NCBI GenBank assembly: GCA_903910765.1
Contig: CAIWBA010000001.1
Span: 1-34,847 of the forward strand
Direction: 5' to 3'
From: an uncultured Bacteroidota bacterium
GTDB lineage: Bacteria; Bacteroidota; Bacteroidia; Chitinophagales; Chitinophagaceae
DNA: 34,847 nt
A program made the translations under genes and the position numbers. The notes beneath the pieces are model-generated. The model searched no databases, was not told the DNA's origin, and was given only the letters and a program-made list of their open reading frames with translations. Positions 32,768-34,847 of the stretch are shown piece by piece. Within the stretch, counting starts at the first letter, position 1. Each line of letters begins with the position of its first letter.

Positions 32768-33148
32768 TTATTTCTTAGCCACTTTCTTCTTACCAGCAAC
32801 TGTCTTACGCTTACCCTTACGTGTACGTGAGTTAGTTTTAGTTCTTTGTCCACGAACTGGTAAACCTTTTCTGTGACGCAATCCACGGTAACATGCGATA
32901 TCCAATAAACGCTTAATGCTCATTGAAACTTCACTTCTTAACGCACCTTCCACTTTGAATTCAGCGTTGATGATATTACGAATAGCAGTTTGCTCATCAT
33001 CATTCCACTCATTTACTTTTTTATCATAGCTGATAGCAGCTTTGTCTAAAATGTATTGAGCAGTTGAACGTCCTATTCCAAAGATGTACGTTAACCCTAT
33101 TTCTCCTCTTTTGTTTTTTGGTAAATCGATACCGGCGATACGAGCCAT
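32768..33148 (-). CDS. rpsM: 30S ribosomal protein S13
   Basis: A 126-aa protein starting [20 protein letters not shown], with [14 protein letters not shown] (helix-turn-helix-like region) and the C-terminal [20 protein letters not shown] segment that reaches the P-site tRNA, followed by a basic KKVAKK tail. It starts 50 bases after rpmJ. Confidence 0.98.
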   Translation of the reverse strand: MARIAGIDLPKNKRGEIGLTYIFGIGRSTAQYILDKAAISYDKKVNEWNDDEQTAIRNIINAEFKVEGALRSEVSMSIKRLLDIACYRGLRHRKGLPVRGQRTKTNSRTRKGKRKTVAGKKKVAKK

Positions 33149-33198
33149 ATTTTAAAACTTATTTTGTTTTTGTTAAAATGAATTTCTAATAATAAAAA

Positions 33199-33315
33199 TT
33201 ATCCTTGTCTTTGTTTAAAACGAGGATTCTTTTTGTTGATTACATATAACTTTCCTTTGCGCTTCACGATCTTGCAATCAGTACTTCTTTTTTTGATAGA
33301 TGCTCTAACTTTCAT
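33199..33315 (-). CDS. rpmJ: 50S ribosomal protein L36 (zinc-less type)
   Basis: A 38-aa ORF from ATG 33315 to TAA 33199, starting [10 protein letters not shown] and ending NPRFKQRQG, which is diagnostic for L36. The zinc-ribbon ligands of the C+ form are mostly lost: positions 11, 27 and 32 hold Ser, Asn and Phe, and only Cys14 remains. This is therefore a C- form that folds without zinc. It sits between infA and rpsM as expected. It falls below normal length cut-offs. Confidence 0.95.
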   Translation of the reverse strand: MKVRASIKKRSTDCKIVKRKGKLYVINKKNPRFKQRQG

Positions 33316-33410
33316 CTTTTATTTTTTAATATTTATTTTCAACTTATTTTTAATCTAAACCCATACAAATCAATCTCATCCTTCCTTTCTACCTCACTTT
33401 TTACACCATC

Positions 33411-33629
33411 TTACTTATGTCTGAAATTGATTCTTCCTCTTGTTAAATCGTAAGGACTCATTTCCAAACCCACTTTATCCCCAGGCAAAATTCTGATATA
33501 GTGCATACGCATTTTACCAGAGATCGTTGCCAAAATTTCATGTCCATTTTCTAATTTCACTCTGAACATGGCATTGCTCATAGCTTCTATAATTACTCCA
33601 TCTTGTTTAATCAGCGGTTGTTTTGACAT
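33411..33629 (-). CDS. infA: Translation initiation factor IF-1
   Basis: A 72-aa OB-fold protein, with [20 protein letters not shown] and [18 protein letters not shown], ending in the typical [12 protein letters not shown]. It binds the 30S A site and assists IF-2 and IF-3. It is the first gene of this operon here, 95 bases before rpmJ. No secY or map gene precedes it; an unrelated membrane gene with its own terminator does. Confidence 0.98.
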   Translation of the reverse strand: MSKQPLIKQDGVIIEAMSNAMFRVKLENGHEILATISGKMRMHYIRILPGDKVGLEMSPYDLTRGRINFRHK

Positions 33630-33645
33630 ACTTATTTTGGGGTTG

Positions 33646-33653
33646 CAAAGATA
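33646..33653 (-). promoter_or_regulatory. -7 box (TAnnTTTG) before infA
   Basis: TATCTTTG on the minus strand, 16 bases before the infA ATG at 33629. It matches the consensus exactly. The -33 region reads TTTC-like instead of TTTG. It places the start of the infA-rplQ operon here. Confidence 0.62.
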
Positions 33654-33710
33654 TGGAAATGAATGGAATTATGAAAAAATCACCCCGAAATATTGAAAAA
33701 AGCCCAAAAT

Positions 33711-33738
33711 AAAAGGAGAAGCGAAACTTCTCCTTTTT
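33711..33738 (-). terminator. Terminator between the membrane protein and infA
   Basis: AAAAGGAGAAG (33711-33721) / CTTCTCCTTTT (33727-33737) with loop CGAAA: an 11-bp stem ending in TTTT-A-TTTT on the minus strand. It separates the small membrane gene from the infA operon. Confidence 0.85.
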
Positions 33739-33766
33739 AATATCTTGATAATCAACACTTTATATG

Positions 33767-34204
33767 TTACATGCCTGGGAACCAAGGACGGCCCACCCCT
33801 GCCTTAAACGGCCAAGGTGTCATTAAAAGGATGAATACTAATGCTAGAAGGTATAAAACCTGGGTTAAACCCGCTTTTCCTGATTTTTTATAACGAATAT
33901 GTCCAATGGTGATCAAAATGATGGCAATTATCATGGTAAAAGCATGCTCCATCCCCCAAAAACGACTCACCGAATCTCCCATCACTGTTTTCATCCCCGC
34001 AGTTTGAATCGCCTTAAAACCCAATAAGCTGCTTACAAAGTATTGGTATAACCCAAAGAGTAATGTGGTATGCGATGCAATGAATAAAATTTTGCTTGTT
34101 TTAAGGGCATCTTGTTTTACAAATAATTTGTAAATACTCAATAAAAGGGTAATCAGAATAACCCATCTTAAAATATTATGCAAGTGTAATAAACCAGTAT
34201 TCAT
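33767..34204 (-). CDS. Small polytopic membrane protein, possible cytochrome-like
   Basis: The ATG at 34204 is preferred; an in-frame ATG at 34237 would add 11 residues. The 145-aa product has about four transmembrane helices. It starts NTGLLHLHNILRW, and a second helix region contains WGMEHAFTMIIAIILITIGHIRY, with several membrane-embedded histidines (H7, H9, the EHAF His and the GHIR His). The spaced histidines suggest a heme b-binding four-helix bundle, but I cannot confirm this and do not recognise a named family. It ends in PWPFKAGVGRPWFPGM. It sits between the TolB-like gene (51 bases upstream) and a terminator, so these two may form a unit. Confidence 0.75.
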   Translation of the reverse strand: MNTGLLHLHNILRWVILITLLLSIYKLFVKQDALKTSKILFIASHTTLLFGLYQYFVSSLLGFKAIQTAGMKTVMGDSVSRFWGMEHAFTMIIAIILITIGHIRYKKSGKAGLTQVLYLLALVFILLMTPWPFKAGVGRPWFPGM

Positions 34205-34255
34205 AGTAATTGATTTGATTGAGCCTGTAAAATACAACTTTATCTATAAACCTAT

Positions 34256-34847
34256 TTATTCCACCCAATCCGCTACAAATAAATTAGTATCCCTGGTGCC
34301 ACCGTTATTTCTATTGGAGGAGAACATGATTCTTTTACCATCTGGGCTAAACATTGGGAAGGCGTCAAATCCTTTATCACGGCTAATTTTTTCAATGTGA
34401 TTACCTTCCAAGTCCATTAAATACATATTGAAAGGGAACCCGTATTTGTATTCGTGGTTACTACAAAAAATGATATGTTTCCCATCAGGGGTAAAATTAG
34501 GCGCCCAATTGGCTTGCCCCAAATTGGTAATTTGTTTTGCATTGGACCCATCTGCATCTGCAATAAAAACTTCCATTTTAGTAGGTGCAACTAAACCTTC
34601 AGCCAATAATGATTTGTATTCCGCAACTTCGGCTGGCGTGGAAGGGCGACTTGCGCGCCAAACAATTTTTTTACCGTCTGGGCTAAACCATGCGCCTCCA
34701 TCATATCCTAAAGTATGGGTCACTTTTTTTTCTTTACCTGTAGCTAAGTTCATGACATATAAATCCAAGTCGCCATCTTTATCACTACAATAAATCATGC
34801 GCTTTCCATCATAGGATAAGGTACCCTCTGCATCATATCCTTTTGCA
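34256..34847 (-). CDS. TolB-like WD40/PD40 beta-propeller protein, 3' part (partial)
   Basis: The open frame continues to the right edge with no stop, so the ATG at 34798 is internal and the true start is outside the window. The visible 196 residues contain at least three PD40-type propeller units: FSPDGKKIVWRAS, FTPDGKHIIFCSN and FSPDGKRIMFSSN, each preceded by a strand pattern such as LDLYVMNLATGK or VFIADADGSNAKQIT. This is the WD40-like repeat of TolB and of secreted peptidase-associated propellers. The protein is probably periplasmic or outer-membrane associated. Without the N-terminus I cannot say whether it is TolB, a peptidase or a lipoprotein. Confidence 0.82.
   Translation of the reverse strand, partial: AKGYDAEGTLSYDGKRMIYCSDKDGDLDLYVMNLATGKEKKVTHTLGYDGGAWFSPDGKKIVWRASRPSTPAEVAEYKSLLAEGLVAPTKMEVFIADADGSNAKQITNLGQANWAPNFTPDGKHIIFCSNHEYKYGFPFNMYLMDLEGNHIEKISRDKGFDAFPMFSPDGKRIMFSSNRNNGGTRDTNLFVADWVE

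Noticed and set aside
1-34847. Mobile element, prophage, defence island or toxin-antitoxin pair
   Set aside because: No integrase, transposase, terminal repeat, nuclease/methylase pair or small toxin-antitoxin arrangement was seen; base composition looks even throughout.

Overview
The window looks like ordinary chromosome from a member of the Bacteroidota, probably a Sphingobacteriia/Chitinophagaceae-type organism. The DNA is A+T rich. Several start codons lack a purine-rich Shine-Dalgarno and instead follow matches to the Bacteroidetes -7 box TAnnTTTG. The tmRNA tag (GEANYAMAA) and the zinc-less L36 are also of the Bacteroidetes kind. I place it by these features and by protein families, not by any database match. 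I see no integrase, transposase, phage gene, CRISPR array or plasmid function.

Layout. 1-3.5 kb: tail of an unknown gene, a 50-aa membrane peptide, a perfect 40-bp palindrome acting as a bidirectional terminator, a membrane-anchored serine hydrolase divergent from a nitroreductase, and a secreted DUF1080 protein. 3.6-8.7 kb: a secreted beta-helix protein with a C-terminal PDZ domain, then a GT2 glycosyltransferase convergent with an ArnT-like GT83 membrane glycosyltransferase. 8.7-13.3 kb (minus strand): a GH3-family acyl-adenylate-type protein, dxr, rseP and tmRNA (ssrA), fed by a near-ideal -33/-7 promoter and closed by a strong hairpin. 13.4-16.1 kb: rplU, rpmA, a Lys/Ala/Pro tandem-repeat histone H1-like peptide, and a PolX/PHP protein whose polymerase site is altered while its PHP nuclease site is intact. 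16.1-21.3 kb: an alpha-amylase-family enzyme divergent from an APC permease, and a PIG-L deacetylase followed by a 46-aa membrane peptide.

21.5-28.0 kb: gamma-glutamyltransferase and then tamB, which appears to start at TTG. 28.0-29.7 kb (minus): aroQ and carA. 29.8-33.6 kb (minus): the alpha-operon block infA-rpmJ-rpsM-rpsK-rpsD-rpoA-rplQ, with its own promoter before infA and a terminator after rplQ. 33.7-34.8 kb: a small polytopic membrane protein and the 3' part of a TolB-like beta-propeller gene that runs off the right end.

Most of the content is housekeeping (translation, isoprenoid and shikimate/pyrimidine precursors, envelope biogenesis, trans-translation) mixed with secreted carbohydrate- and peptide-processing enzymes. 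I found no convincing new multi-gene system. The best leads are the PolX protein with substituted metal ligands, the repeat-only histone-like peptide beside it, structured spacers in the ribosomal operon, operator-like palindromes, and small membrane ORFs that length cut-offs would miss. No gene-free stretch longer than 300 bases remains once the small ORFs and tmRNA are placed.
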